NCBI RefSeq assembly: GCF_022012395.1
Contig: NZ_JAKLTQ010000002.1
Span: 186,001 to 250,000, forward strand
Source of the DNA: Arthrobacter hankyongi
Lineage (GTDB): Bacteria > Actinomycetota > Actinomycetes > Actinomycetales > Micrococcaceae
Direction of reading: 5' to 3'
DNA length: 64,000 nt
The notes below the pieces were generated by a model, which did not search any database, had not been told where the DNA came from, and was given only the letters and a program-made list of their open reading frames with translations. A program made the translations under genes and the position numbers. The number at the start of each line of letters is the position of its first letter. The stretch's first letter is position 1. Shown here one piece after another: positions 25,435-35,850 of this stretch.

Positions 25435-26207
25435 GCGAGTTCGAGACCATCCTCGTCAAGCAGGAAGGCCGCGTCGGGATCATTACCCTGAACCGGCCCG
25501 AGGCGCTGAACGCGCTCAACGTGCGGCTCGGCACCGAAGTGCTGGCCGCCGCCCGGGCCTTCGACACGGACCCGGGGATCGGGGCGATCATCCTCACCGG
25601 CTCGGAGCGGGCGTTCGCCGCGGGCGCGGACATCAAGGAGATGGCCCCACGCGGCTTTGCGGACATGTATGTGGAGGACTTCTTCTCCGGCTGGGACGAA
25701 CTGGCCCGGGTGCGCACCCCGCTGATCGCCGCCGTCGCCGGACATGCATTGGGCGGCGGCTGCGAACTGGCAATGATCTGCGACCTCATCATCGCCGCGG
25801 AGAACGCCAGGTTCGGCCAGCCCGAAATCAAGCTGGGCGTCATCCCGGGCATGGGCGGCTCCCAGCGCCTCACCAGGGCCATCGGCAAGGCCAAGGCGAT
25901 GGAGATGGTCCTGACAGGCCGGACCATGGGGGCCGAGGAAGCCGAGCGCTCGGGCCTGGTGGCCAGGGTGGTGCCGGCGGCCGAACTGATGGACCAGGCG
26001 CTGGCCACCGCCGAGGCCATCGCCTCCATGTCCAAGCCGATCGCGATGCTGGCCAAGGAAGCGGTGAACATCGCCTTCGAAACCTCCCTGGCCGAGGGCG
26101 TGCACGCCGAGCGCCGGCTGAACCATTCCTGCTTCGCCACCGAGGACCAGAAGGAAGGGATGGTTGCCTTCATCGACAAACGGCCCCCGAACTTCAGCCA
26201 CAAGTAA
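25431..26207 (+). CDS. Enoyl-CoA hydratase (methacrylyl-CoA hydration)
   Basis: 258 residues, classical crotonase: [34 protein letters not shown] and [20 protein letters not shown] with both catalytic Glu residues. It ends [17 protein letters not shown], the normal terminus of short-chain enoyl-CoA hydratases. Position between mmsB and mmsA assigns it to hydration of methacrylyl-CoA to 3-hydroxyisobutyryl-CoA, though such enzymes are broad. Confidence 0.92.
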   Translation: MSEFETILVKQEGRVGIITLNRPEALNALNVRLGTEVLAAARAFDTDPGIGAIILTGSERAFAAGADIKEMAPRGFADMYVEDFFSGWDELARVRTPLIAAVAGHALGGGCELAMICDLIIAAENARFGQPEIKLGVIPGMGGSQRLTRAIGKAKAMEMVLTGRTMGAEEAERSGLVARVVPAAELMDQALATAEAIASMSKPIAMLAKEAVNIAFETSLAEGVHAERRLNHSCFATEDQKEGMVAFIDKRPPNFSHK

Positions 26208-26248
26208 CCGACACGCCCATCCCTTTGCAGCAGAGAGCAGGTATTTCC

Positions 26249-27748
<1,500 letters not shown>

Positions 27749-27760
27749 CGCCACTCCCAC

Positions 27761-27795
27761 AGCGGCCGCCCCGCCACCACGACGGGGCGGCCGCT
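27761..27795 (+). terminator. Terminator of the etfBA-valine operon
   Basis: Perfect 13-bp stem AGCGGCCGCCCCG (27761-27773) with its complement at 27783-27795 around a nine-base loop, 12 bases after the mmsA stop. Confidence 0.8.
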
Positions 27796-27945
27796 GTCTG
27801 TCCGGGACTCCGGTTGTCGAGAGTCGTGGGCGCTGGCGGGAGAGCGCGCCAGCAGCGAATCCTCGATTGATATTGGAGGCTCCGTGCGGCTCGACTGCTT
27901 TATCGTCCAGATCGGCCGGACGGCTTGCTGATGCAATGGTTTCGA

Positions 27946-27985
27946 ATGCCGCCGTTCCGGCCAAGGGTGCCCGGAACGGCGGCAT
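27946..27985 (-). terminator. Terminator of the leftward epimerase-like gene
   Basis: Perfect 15-bp inverted repeat ATGCCGCCGTTCCGG (27946-27960) and its complement (27971-27985) with a ten-base loop, 14 bases past the stop of the 28000-28941 gene. The rest of 27796-27999 holds no gene. Confidence 0.7.
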
Positions 27986-27999
27986 CCAGATTAGCCGGA

Positions 28000-28941
28000 T
28001 TAGGCGGTCGCCGGTTTGACGTGTGCGGGCACTGTCCTTGGCTGCTGGCTGAGGTACGCCGGGTTCGTGCATTCTTCAAGGATGTCGGCCCGGGCCGGGT
28101 CCGGCTGCCACCCCAGTTCGGCGCGGGCCCGTTTCGAGCGCGTGCGGCTGCAGGACGAGAAGACGATCGGACCGGTGAACTTGTCCCAGACATCGATCGC
28201 CTCGGCTACCTCGATGCTCCGCGTGGGTATGCCGAGATGGCGTGCGATCGTCTCTGCCATGGTGCGGTAGTTCACTTCGCCTGAGACGCAGTGATAGAGG
28301 GCTCCGGGAACGCCTCGTTTGAGCGCGCGGCTGAAAAGGTCGGCGAGGTCTTCGACGTGGACGTTCGAGTAGACGTTGAGTCCGCGGCCGACATAACAGA
28401 CGGCGCCGGTTCGCCGGGCCGAATGGTAGAAGTCGGAAATGACCTTGCTGCCGCCGTTGCCCCAAATCAGCGGGGGCCGGACGCACATCGCCCGCACGCC
28501 GCGGGTCGCTGATTCCCGCACCATGTTCTCGATGGCCAGGCGCGGCGCGATTTGGCGCCGAGGGATGAACGAATCGTCCTCCGCGTAGCTGTTTTCGATC
28601 CATTCACCGTTCGTCCGTTCGGACAGCAAACTCGTCCCGCTCGTAAAGATGAATGTCTTGCCTGTCCCGTGCAGTGCTTCCAACAAGGCGCGGACCACGC
28701 GATGCTCATCGTCGAGCATGAGTTGGGCGATCCACACGACTGCGTCCTGGTCCTTGACCAGGCGGACCAGTTCGTCGGTCTTGGCGAGGTCGCCCAGTAC
28801 GGTGCATGCTCCAGTCTGTCCGGCCGTAGCCGCGCCCTGCGTACTGCGTACGAGGGCCGTCACGTCGTGTCCGTCAGCGACAAACCGGGCGGAAACATGG
28901 CGGCCGATGTATCCACTCGCACCCAAGACCAATATGCGCAC
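28000..28941 (-). CDS. NAD(P)-binding epimerase/NmrA-like atypical SDR
   Basis: 313 residues. The Rossmann start is MRILVLGASGYIGRHV, followed by NmrA/epimerase features: ALVRST, FIFTSGTSLLSERTNGEW, VRPPLIWGNGGS and YSNVHVEDLADLFSRALK. The SDR active-site Tyr-x3-Lys is not clear, so it may be a redox-sensing or binding protein rather than an oxidoreductase. AAAGGGG stands upstream of the ATG. A palindrome in its promoter region suggests control by a small dimeric repressor not encoded here. Confidence 0.85.
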   Translation of the reverse strand: MRILVLGASGYIGRHVSARFVADGHDVTALVRSTQGAATAGQTGACTVLGDLAKTDELVRLVKDQDAVVWIAQLMLDDEHRVVRALLEALHGTGKTFIFTSGTSLLSERTNGEWIENSYAEDDSFIPRRQIAPRLAIENMVRESATRGVRAMCVRPPLIWGNGGSKVISDFYHSARRTGAVCYVGRGLNVYSNVHVEDLADLFSRALKRGVPGALYHCVSGEVNYRTMAETIARHLGIPTRSIEVAEAIDVWDKFTGPIVFSSCSRTRSKRARAELGWQPDPARADILEECTNPAYLSQQPRTVPAHVKPATA

Positions 28942-28965
28942 AACATCCCCTTTATTCTTGATCCA

Positions 28966-28979
28966 AATAATTCATTATT
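28966..28979. promoter_or_regulatory. AT-rich palindrome upstream of the epimerase-like gene
   Basis: AATAAT-TC-ATTATT is a perfect 14-bp palindrome 25 bases upstream of the start codon, in an AT-rich island of otherwise GC-rich DNA. The form suits a MarR- or TetR-type operator (inference). The rest of 28942-29068 shows nothing else. Confidence 0.45.
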
Positions 28980-29068
28980 AGACCAAATGGCTCGGTGCGG
29001 CAAGGTTTCCGCGCCCGGAGCGGCTGCCCGGAAGACGGCTGGACCACCGGGCGCCGGCAGCGCGCCCC

Positions 29069-30499
29069 CTAGAAGCTTGAGGAACTGCCCGAACCGGAGA
29101 AACTGCCGCCGCTGCTGCCGTAGCCGGTCGTGCTGGCATCGCTGCGCGAGGAATCGACGCTGCCTTGTGCGCTGCTGAAGCCGCTGTTGAAGGCCACGAT
29201 GGAGTAGAAGGCGTAGGACGGATACGCCGTGTCGAGAATGGTCGAGCGCGGGCCGCGGCTGCCCTGGAGGGAATCGTCCATGTCCTTGCGCATCAGCTCC
29301 GCCTCCTTCTGGGTTTTTGCGTAGCCCTCGATGACTGTTTGCGAATGGTTCCTCAGCAGGTCGTTGAAGTCCCGGCGGGCCTGCTCCAGCTGGTCCAGCG
29401 CGGCATCCGGTGCCAGGCTGCCCGCGCCGAGGCCGGCCGCCCACTCGTCCAGCTGCCGGCGGGTGGTGTCCCGGAAGGAGAGCAGCGCCGCCGCGGTGGC
29501 CGAGTTCCCGCGGGCCTCGGGCTTATCCAGCAGTTCCCCGATCCCGTCCAGGTCGGCCCGCAGCGGTGCCACCTGCCGGTCCCAGGCTTTCGCCCAGCCG
29601 GCGGCGCGGTTAAGCAGGGCGTTGGTATCGGCGATCACGTCGTCGAGCGCATCCAGTTCGGCGGCGGCGTCGGCGTACTGCCGGACCACCTTGACGTTTC
29701 GGCCTGCGGCCAGGGCCCGGTTGGACATTGCATGGACCTGGCCGTTGAGCTTGCTGGCGGCAGAATACGCCGTCATGAATGTCCGGTATCGCTCCAGCAC
29801 CAGCGCACCGTACTTGGATGTCGTCGGAATGACCCTCGCGTTCACCTCGGTGGCGTCCAGGTCCATAGTGACATTGGCGTAGCTGCGGTCCCCGCGTTCC
29901 CGTTCGCGCAGCCCGCGGACCTGGTTGCGGCGGCGCACGGCCAGCCAGCTGCCCAGGCCCGCTACCGCGGCGACGCCGGCGACCCACAGGCTGCCGATGA
30001 AGAAGCCGGAGCGGTACCAGGGCCGGTTGATCAGCTCCGCGCCCCGCTGGATGCCGGCGATGGTCCCGTCGGTCCACTGGGCGTCGCGGAACAGGTCCTT
30101 GGCTGCATCCTGGATGTCTTGCTGCGCCTCGGTGGAAACCTTCCGGTCCTCGCCCAGGTAGGTGCCGACGTGGCGTCCGACCGGATCCAGCGCGAAGATG
30201 AACAGCCCGTCGGCCCACTTCTGTCCGTCGGCGCTGATCCATTCCGGATGCTCGGCCCGGGCGAAGCGCAGCACTTGTTCGTTCAGGTTGTCCGACCGGC
30301 TGCCGCGGTAGGTGTAGACCGCCACCTTGGTCGGCTCGTAGAAATCAATGCTTTCGACGGCGGGCAGCAGCGTCTTCCGGTCCAGCACGCCCGCGTTGTC
30401 TTCCACGACGATGTCCGTGGGAGTTTCCGCCAGCGCGGCCGGAGCCGGCCCCAGCAGCGCCGCCAGCGCCAGTAGCAGCGAACCTAGAACCCTGCGCAT
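29069..30499 (-). CDS. TPM-domain membrane protein with Ser/Gly-rich tail
   Basis: 476 residues from the ATG at 30499 (AGGGG upstream). A signal peptide (MRRVLGSLLLALAALLGPAP, cleavage after ALA) is followed by a TPM/Psb32-like domain (about residues 26-150) facing outside, a membrane span near 165-188, a long helical cytoplasmic region rich in Ala and Arg, and a low-complexity tail of Ser, Gly and Phe from about 445. TPM domains in other proteins act as phosphatases or assembly factors; no function can be given for this architecture. Confidence 0.85.
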   Translation of the reverse strand: MRRVLGSLLLALAALLGPAPAALAETPTDIVVEDNAGVLDRKTLLPAVESIDFYEPTKVAVYTYRGSRSDNLNEQVLRFARAEHPEWISADGQKWADGLFIFALDPVGRHVGTYLGEDRKVSTEAQQDIQDAAKDLFRDAQWTDGTIAGIQRGAELINRPWYRSGFFIGSLWVAGVAAVAGLGSWLAVRRRNQVRGLRERERGDRSYANVTMDLDATEVNARVIPTTSKYGALVLERYRTFMTAYSAASKLNGQVHAMSNRALAAGRNVKVVRQYADAAAELDALDDVIADTNALLNRAAGWAKAWDRQVAPLRADLDGIGELLDKPEARGNSATAAALLSFRDTTRRQLDEWAAGLGAGSLAPDAALDQLEQARRDFNDLLRNHSQTVIEGYAKTQKEAELMRKDMDDSLQGSRGPRSTILDTAYPSYAFYSIVAFNSGFSSAQGSVDSSRSDASTTGYGSSGGSFSGSGSSSSF

Positions 30500-30626
30500 A
30501 TTTCCCCTGTCTTTGTGGCCGAGGCTTCTGCTGTGCACGATACCGCCACCGCGGCAGCCGGACCCGCCAGCCTATCGGCCGAGGGCCCCGCTGTGAGCGA
30601 AGCGAACGGTGGGAAGCCGGTAGGCG

Positions 30627-32099
30627 CTAATGCAGGCTTTCGGCGGGAATCTCGGCGGGTTTGCGGATGAAGAAGGCACCGACGATGGCCGCCAGCGAAA
30701 TGACGGCACCGGTCAGGAAGGCCGCCTGTACGCCGCCGGCAACCGCCACGGTCTGGGTCTGGCCGGCGGCGGACAGGGCCGCCGACTGTACCGACAGGAC
30801 GGTGACGAACAGCGCGGTGCCGGCAGCCCCGGCCACCTGCTGCACGGTGCCGACAATCGCGCTGCCGTGCGAATACAGCTCCGGACGCACCGCGCCCAGG
30901 CCCGCGGTGAACAACGGGGTGAACAGCAGGGCCAGGCCCAGGCTCAGCACCAGGTGGGCGGCCAGCACCAGCATCGGCGGCGTATCCGCGTGCAGGGTGG
31001 AGAGGAACCAGAGCACGGCACTGACGATGGCGGTGCCCGGCACCAGCAGCACCCTGGGCCCGGACCTGTCGTAGAGCCGTCCGACGGCGGGTGCGAGCAG
31101 CCCCATCAGCAGGCCGCCGGGCAGCAGCATCAGGCCGATCTGGACCGGTTCCAGGCCGAGGACCTGCTGGAGGTAGATCGGCAGCAGGATGATGGTACCG
31201 AACAGGGCCGCCATGCTCACCGTCATCATTCCGACGGCGAGGGAGAAGATCGGGGCCCGGAAGGTGCGCAGGTCCAGCAGCGCCCGGTCCCGTTTCTGCA
31301 GCCGCAACTGGCGCAGGATGAACACGGCCAGCGCCACGGCACCCCCGCCAATGGACGCCCACAGCGGCACCACCGGTCCGCCGTCGCCTCCGTCACCCGC
31401 ACCCACGGTGCTCAGCCCATAAATCAGGCCGCCGAAGCCTGCGGCGGACAGCAGCACCGACGGCACATCCAGCGGCACCGGCCGCGGCTCGGTGACGTTC
31501 TCCACCCGGCGCGCGCCGATCAGCAGCATGGCCACGGCAATGGGCAACACCAGCAGGAACATCCACCGCCAGGACAGGGCATTCAGGATGATGCCGGAGA
31601 TGGTGGGGCCGATGGCCGGTGCCACCGAGATGACGATCGACACGTTGCCCATGGTCTTGCCGCGCTCGGCCGGCGGCACCAGGGTCATCAGGGTGGTCAT
31701 CAGCAGCGGCATCATGATGGCCGTGCCGCAGGCCTGCACGATCCTGCCCAGCAGCAGTACCTCGAAGCCCGGCGCCAGCGCGGCGATGAGCGTGCCGGCC
31801 GAGAACAGCGTCATGGCGGCGGTGTAGACCGGGCGGGTGTTGAACCGCTGCAGCAGGAAGCCGGTCACGGGAATGACCACGGCCATGGTCAGCATGAAGG
31901 CGGTGCTCAGCCACTGCGCGGCCCGGGCGGTGATATCCAGATCCGTCATCAGCTCGCTCAGCGCCACACTCATGATGGTCTCGTTCAGGATGACCACGAA
32001 GGTGGCGGCCAGCAGCAGCCGGATGACCTTGCGGTTCCGCCGCGTGACGGCCGTCAGGTCCGGCTGCAACAGGGCAGGGGAGGGCGGAGATTTGCTCAC
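30627..32099 (-). CDS. MFS multidrug exporter, DHA2 (EmrB/QacA) family
   Basis: 490 residues from a GTG at 32099 with AAGGA eight bases upstream. About 14 membrane spans can be drawn, the DHA2 number. Family motifs are visible: ETIMSVALSELMTDL in span 1, LTMAVVIPVTGFLLQRFNTR (motif A region) and IGPTISGIILNALSWRWMF (motif C and the following loop). It would export drugs or metabolites by proton antiport. The neighbouring leftward reductase gene is separated from it by a long hairpin. Confidence 0.93.
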   Translation of the reverse strand: MSKSPPSPALLQPDLTAVTRRNRKVIRLLLAATFVVILNETIMSVALSELMTDLDITARAAQWLSTAFMLTMAVVIPVTGFLLQRFNTRPVYTAAMTLFSAGTLIAALAPGFEVLLLGRIVQACGTAIMMPLLMTTLMTLVPPAERGKTMGNVSIVISVAPAIGPTISGIILNALSWRWMFLLVLPIAVAMLLIGARRVENVTEPRPVPLDVPSVLLSAAGFGGLIYGLSTVGAGDGGDGGPVVPLWASIGGGAVALAVFILRQLRLQKRDRALLDLRTFRAPIFSLAVGMMTVSMAALFGTIILLPIYLQQVLGLEPVQIGLMLLPGGLLMGLLAPAVGRLYDRSGPRVLLVPGTAIVSAVLWFLSTLHADTPPMLVLAAHLVLSLGLALLFTPLFTAGLGAVRPELYSHGSAIVGTVQQVAGAAGTALFVTVLSVQSAALSAAGQTQTVAVAGGVQAAFLTGAVISLAAIVGAFFIRKPAEIPAESLH

Positions 32100-32220
32100 G
32101 TCGGGTTCCTTGGGGAAGTGATGGAGCCGGAGGCCTGCATCGACACAGGCCGATACAGGGCCAACAGGCCGGACCGGCAAGGTATTCCCGCCCAGTCTAT
32201 TCGCCCCCATCCTCTATCCG

Positions 32221-32290
32221 CCCCCATCGACCCGACACTTAACGACCTTCTCAGCCGTGAAAAGGTCGTTAGGTGTCGGGTCGATGGGGG
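32221..32290 (-). terminator. Very long near-perfect hairpin after the flavin reductase gene
   Basis: Arms of 29 bases (32221-32249 and 32262-32290) pair with one mismatch around a 12-base loop. It lies 33 bases past the stop of the leftward reductase gene, so it can serve as its terminator, but the stem is far longer than the others in this window. Confidence 0.65.
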
Positions 32291-32323
32291 GGTAGGGCGG
32301 GGGTGACGTGGGACGGGGCTGGG

Positions 32324-32818
32324 TCAGCGGCTGCCGATGCTGGCTGTCAGCGCCGGGCCCCATCGGCGGACGTAGTCCGCTGCGCTCGAATCGGTGTCAT
32401 AGCTTGAGTCCAGCTGGTACAGCCCGGGGGCCGGGCAGGTCGCACCGAGCTCGACCAGGACGGGCTTGAGCAGCAGCTCCGGCGCCAGCGCGTGGGCGGG
32501 CCCCGCGCCGAGCATCAGCGGCACGGCGACGACACCGCGCAGCCCCTCGCCGGTGGCGAACTGGTCCAGGAACAGCTTCAGCAGCCCGGTGTAGGTGGCC
32601 TTGAACGTGGGCGAGGCGAACACGGCCAGATCGGCGCCGGCAACCAGTTCGACGGCGTGCTTCACCTCCGGGTCGCCCCAGCCGAGCAGGCCGGGCCCGA
32701 GCGCGATGACATCCAGGACCTCCGGTGGTTCGGCACCGAGCAGTCCGGCCAGCCGGACGCCGGCGTCCAAGGTGCGGGAGCTGGGTTTGGGGTTTCCTGC
32801 GACGACGACGGTTTTCAC
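32324..32818 (-). CDS. NAD(P)H:FMN reductase, SsuE/MsuE-like
   Basis: 164 residues from a GTG at 32818; GGAGG is six bases upstream, which decides the start. It has the flavodoxin-like fold with the phosphate loop AGNPKPSSRTLDAG and the FMN-contact motif SPTFKATYTGLLKLFLDQF. It reduces FMN with NAD(P)H and hands it to LLM-type monooxygenases. The two such monooxygenases at the left end of the window are possible clients, but they are 30 kb away and not co-regulated as far as can be seen. Confidence 0.88.
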   Translation of the reverse strand: MKTVVVAGNPKPSSRTLDAGVRLAGLLGAEPPEVLDVIALGPGLLGWGDPEVKHAVELVAGADLAVFASPTFKATYTGLLKLFLDQFATGEGLRGVVAVPLMLGAGPAHALAPELLLKPVLVELGATCPAPGLYQLDSSYDTDSSAADYVRRWGPALTASIGSR

Positions 32819-32956
32819 TGCAGTCCTCCATGGCTTCGGGCCGCAGGCGGTCGCCCGGGCCGGGATGGGCAAGTCTGACCGGGATGTGCCTCTATTGTGC
32901 ATGGTTCATGCTGGGCGGCGGCGTCCGTGCCGCCAGCCGGCGGAAGGGATGACATC

Positions 32957-33715
32957 GTGGGTAGCATGAGGACACTCGGCGTCGACCTGTCGGCCAACCC
33001 CAGGAAGACCGCCGTCGCGGTGCTGGATTGGCAGCCGGACCGGGCGGAACTGGTCGAGCTGCGGCTGGGAGTCCTCGACGAGGACATCATCTCCCTGATC
33101 GCCGGCTGCGATTACACGGGCATCGACTGCCCGCTGGGCTGGCCCGCCGGGCTCCTGCCTTTCCTGCAGGGGCATATCGACAACGACACCGGCGCCGTTC
33201 TGGCCCACGACGGACCCGAGGGCCGGCGCACGCTCGCCTACCGGCAGACGGACCGTTTCGTCGCCGGGCTGCTGCGGCTGGTGCCGATGAGCGTATCGGC
33301 CGACAGGCTGGGCCACGTGGCCATGCGGTGCGCCGTCATCCAGGCAAAAGCCGCCCGCGCGGCAGGGCCGGCGCGGCGCGATGGCTCCGATGGCATCGCC
33401 GAGGTCTATCCGGCTGCTTCACTCCGGTCCTGGGGGATCAAGGCCCGCAAGTACAAGGGGACTTCGGCGGATGCGCGGCTGGTGCGCGAGTCGTCGCTGC
33501 GGTCCCTGCGGGATCAGGCCGGCTGGTTGCGGCTCAAGGGGCGGGATGAACAACTGCTTGCCTCGGATGATCTGCACGATGCGTTGGTGGCATCCCTGAC
33601 GGCACGGGCGGCCGCGGTAGGGAAAACGTATCCGGTTCCGGCACACCTTGCCGGTGTAGCCGCCGAGGAGGGCTGGATCCACGTGCCGAACACCCCACTG
33701 GCCGAATTGCTGTGA
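32957..33715 (+). CDS. DUF429 protein, RNase H-like fold
   Basis: 252 residues. MRTLGVDLSANPRKTAVAVL at the start carries the acidic residue of the RNase H-like first strand; DYTGIDCPLGWP and AEVYPAASLRSWGI are further DUF429 motifs, and DDLHDALVASLTARA near the end supplies more acidic residues. The GTG at 32957 is used because AAGGG precedes it; the ATG at 32966 is an alternative. The function of the family is not established; a nuclease is often suggested. Confidence 0.82.
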   Translation: MGSMRTLGVDLSANPRKTAVAVLDWQPDRAELVELRLGVLDEDIISLIAGCDYTGIDCPLGWPAGLLPFLQGHIDNDTGAVLAHDGPEGRRTLAYRQTDRFVAGLLRLVPMSVSADRLGHVAMRCAVIQAKAARAAGPARRDGSDGIAEVYPAASLRSWGIKARKYKGTSADARLVRESSLRSLRDQAGWLRLKGRDEQLLASDDLHDALVASLTARAAAVGKTYPVPAHLAGVAAEEGWIHVPNTPLAELL

Positions 33716-33720
33716 TGTGC

Positions 33721-34090
33721 CTAGGCCAGCGCGAGCGCGATGGCTAGGATCACCGGGAACGACAGCAGCGAGGTGATGAAGACGACGTCCCGGGCCACTA
33801 CCGAGTCCATCGGGAACTGGCCGGAAGACAAGAACACATTCTGCGCGCTGGGCAGGGCGCTCATCACCACCACGCCGAGCAGGTCCACGCCCTGGAGCCC
33901 GAAGACCCAGCGGCCGGTGCCCAACCAAGCTCATGCCGAAAACCATCAGCAGCGGCACCGAGGCATGGCCCACCAGTTCCACCGGATTCCAGATGAGTTC
34001 GGGCACGTGCAGGCCGGCGGCCGCCACGGCCAGGCCCGCCGCCGTCGCCAGCGTGACGGGGTTGGTGAACGGCGAGATGCGGCCCGGGCC
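33721..34090 (-). pseudogene. AEC-family (auxin efflux carrier-like) transporter remnant
   Basis: Only the last 120 codons or so of an AEC permease remain: ISPFTNPVTLATAAGLAVAA, then ELVGHASVPLLMVFGMSLVG, a frameshift near 33925, then VVVMSALPSAQNVFLSSGQF, RDVVFITSLLSFPVILAIAL and the stop. The first two thirds of the protein are absent. It lies immediately downstream of the convergent DUF429 gene. Confidence 0.82.
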
Positions 34091-34202
34091 CGCAGTAGGA
34101 TGCCATCGCCGAGATCCTTGCCGGCCTGTTGACCGCCCATCCGCGCCTGCGTACGGTTTTAGATATCCGCAATTAAACCCGCCAAGCAGTTTAGGGGTCA
34201 TC

Positions 34203-34451
34203 ATGCCGGAATTCATGGATGTCCACCACAACATGGTCGGAATAACAGCCGAACAGTTGAAGGAAGCACACGACGCCGATCTCGCCATCCAGGGCGAGGA
34301 ACAGGTCAACTTCAAGCAGGCTTGGGCGGACCCGGACTCCGGCGTCGTCTACTGCCTGTCCGAGGCTCCCTCCGCGGACGCCATCAAGCGTATCCACGAG
34401 CGGGCCGGGCATCCGGCGGACGAGGTCCATCCCGTGCCGCTGGTCGTCTGA
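34203..34451 (+). CDS. DUF4242/SCO4226-like small nickel-binding-type protein
   Basis: 82 residues starting MPEFMDVHHNMVGITAEQL. The whole chain follows the SCO4226/DUF4242 pattern: an early FMDVHHN, a central VNFKQAWADPDSGVVYCLSE, then RIHERAGHPADEVHPV. Family members form dimers and one binds nickel; His8, His9 and the later Cys and His could be ligands. AGGGG lies upstream of the ATG. A GC-rich hairpin lies 58 bases after the stop. Confidence 0.85.
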   Translation: MPEFMDVHHNMVGITAEQLKEAHDADLAIQGEEQVNFKQAWADPDSGVVYCLSEAPSADAIKRIHERAGHPADEVHPVPLVV

Positions 34452-34467
34452 TCCGGCCCGGATTTAG

Positions 34468-35487
34468 TTGACCCGGATCCGCCCCGGAACAGAACCGGAA
34501 AGGAACGACGGCGGGGACCCACCGCGGCGGGTCCCCGCCGTCGCCGGTTCCCGCCTGATCTTCGGCTGCATGGGGCTGGGCGGGGGCTGGTCCTCCGGTC
34601 CGCTGGAAGCAGCCCAGGTGGCCGCCGCCCACGAGGCCGTCCAAACCGCGCTGGACTCCGGCATCAGCGACTTCGACCATGCGGACATCTATGCGCATGG
34701 CAAGGCGGAGGAAGCCTTCGGCAAGGTGCTGGCCGGGCGGTCCGGGCTCCGGGACCAGATCCGGCTGCAGACCAAGTGCGGCATCAGGCTTCCGGGGGCC
34801 GGCCAGACGGGCTGGTACGACTCGTCCCGCGAGGCCATCATCGCCCGGGTGGAGGACAGCCTGCGGCGGCTGGGCACGGACCGCGTGGACACGCTGCTGA
34901 TCCACCGCCCGGATCCGTTGGCGCATCCGGAGGATATCGCGGCCGCCTTCGAACAGCTCAAGGACGCGGGGAAGGTGCTGCGGCTGGGTGTCTCCAACAT
35001 GTCCGCGGACCAGATGCGCTGGCTGCAGTCGGCCTTGCCGGACCCGCTGGCGGCCAACCAGTTGGAGATGAGCCTGTACCGCAGCGGGTGGCTGGAATCC
35101 GGTGTACTGGTCAACCACCCGGAGTCCGCGGCGGTGGGCTTTCCCCACGGGGCGCTGGAATACTGCCAGGCGAACGGCTTGGAGCTGCAGGCCTGGGGCC
35201 CGCTGGCGCAGGGACGCTATAGCGGGGCACCGGGAGCGGCCGAGACCGGGCCGGATGCGGCGACGGCGGAACTGGTCTCAACCCTGGCCGGGGAGAAGGA
35301 GTGCGCACCGGAAGCGGTGGTGCTCGGCTGGCTGATGCGCCATCCGGCGGGCATCCGCCCGGTGGTGGGCACCAGCAAACCGGACCGGATCAGGGCCTGC
35401 TCCGATGCGGAACGGGTGGCGCGCTCCATGACCCGGGCCGAGTGGTACTCGCTGTGGGTCTCCGCCCGGGGTCGGGCCTTGCCTTAG
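34468..35487 (+). CDS. Aldo/keto reductase with uncertain N-terminus
   Basis: Up to 339 residues. The AKR tetrad is present: Asp and Tyr in DFDHADIYAHG, Lys in RLQTKCG, His in TLLIHRPDPLAHP; SRLIFGCMGLGGGW is the normal first strand. It reduces a carbonyl with NADPH, in the YdhF/oxidoreductase subgroup. The start is doubtful: the only upstream start is a TTG at 34468 without a clear ribosome site, and a 12-bp hairpin at 34509-34540 lies between it and the first conserved strand. The first in-frame ATG (34570) would cut that strand. The 5' end may have been altered. Confidence 0.8.
   Translation: MTRIRPGTEPERNDGGDPPRRVPAVAGSRLIFGCMGLGGGWSSGPLEAAQVAAAHEAVQTALDSGISDFDHADIYAHGKAEEAFGKVLAGRSGLRDQIRLQTKCGIRLPGAGQTGWYDSSREAIIARVEDSLRRLGTDRVDTLLIHRPDPLAHPEDIAAAFEQLKDAGKVLRLGVSNMSADQMRWLQSALPDPLAANQLEMSLYRSGWLESGVLVNHPESAAVGFPHGALEYCQANGLELQAWGPLAQGRYSGAPGAAETGPDAATAELVSTLAGEKECAPEAVVLGWLMRHPAGIRPVVGTSKPDRIRACSDAERVARSMTRAEWYSLWVSARGRALP
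34509..34540. terminator. GC-rich hairpin inside the 5' end of the aldo/keto reductase
   Basis: CGGCGGGGACCC (34509-34520) and its complement (34529-34540) form a 12-bp stem with an eight-base loop. It is placed as a terminator for the small DUF4242 gene but overlaps the assumed start region of the next gene. Confidence 0.5.
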
Positions 35488-35498
35488 CCGCCCGGCAG

Positions 35499-35813
35499 CT
35501 ACCGGACCTGCCGCCCCGGCACCAGACGGACGTCCTGCAGCCTTACGATCCGCCACCGGCCCACGACCTGGCTTTCGCCTTCCGCGCAGGACAGCGTGGT
35601 GTCCCCCGCCAGGCTGGCGACGATGTCTTCCGTGCTGGCCGCGGCCGCTGGAATGGTGTGCACCAGCTGCCAGTTGCCTTCGAGCAGTTCCGGATTGTCC
35701 AGTGCTTCACCCAACTGCACCGCGTCCAGACCTTGGGCCCCGTGGTAGACGCGTACCTGCGCATCGGCATCACCGGGGGCCGCCGCAGCGAAATAGTCAC
35801 CTGTGAATTCCAT
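35499..35813 (-). CDS. Small hypothetical protein
   Basis: 104 residues: MEFTGDYFAAAAPGDADAQV at the start and WQLVHTIPAAAASTEDIVAS in the middle, ending CAEGESQVVGRWRIVRLQDV plus a short tail. No signal peptide, membrane span or known motif was recognised. It is convergent with the aldo/keto reductase (12 bases between stops) and 37 bases downstream of the lipid kinase gene on the same strand, so it may be transcribed with that gene. Codon use agrees with a real gene. Confidence 0.6.
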   Translation of the reverse strand: MEFTGDYFAAAAPGDADAQVRVYHGAQGLDAVQLGEALDNPELLEGNWQLVHTIPAAAASTEDIVASLAGDTTLSCAEGESQVVGRWRIVRLQDVRLVPGRQVR

Positions 35814-35850
35814 GCCACGAGTCTACGGACGGATCGTGGAAACCACACGG

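Noticed and set aside
30630-32306. 558-codon plus-strand frame opposite the DHA2 exporter
   Set aside because: Gln/Gly/His-rich shadow of a 14-span transporter gene read backwards.
34203-34451. Toxin-antitoxin or regulator role for the 82-residue gene
   Set aside because: Sequence follows the DUF4242/SCO4226 pattern over its whole length and has no helix-turn-helix or toxin motif.
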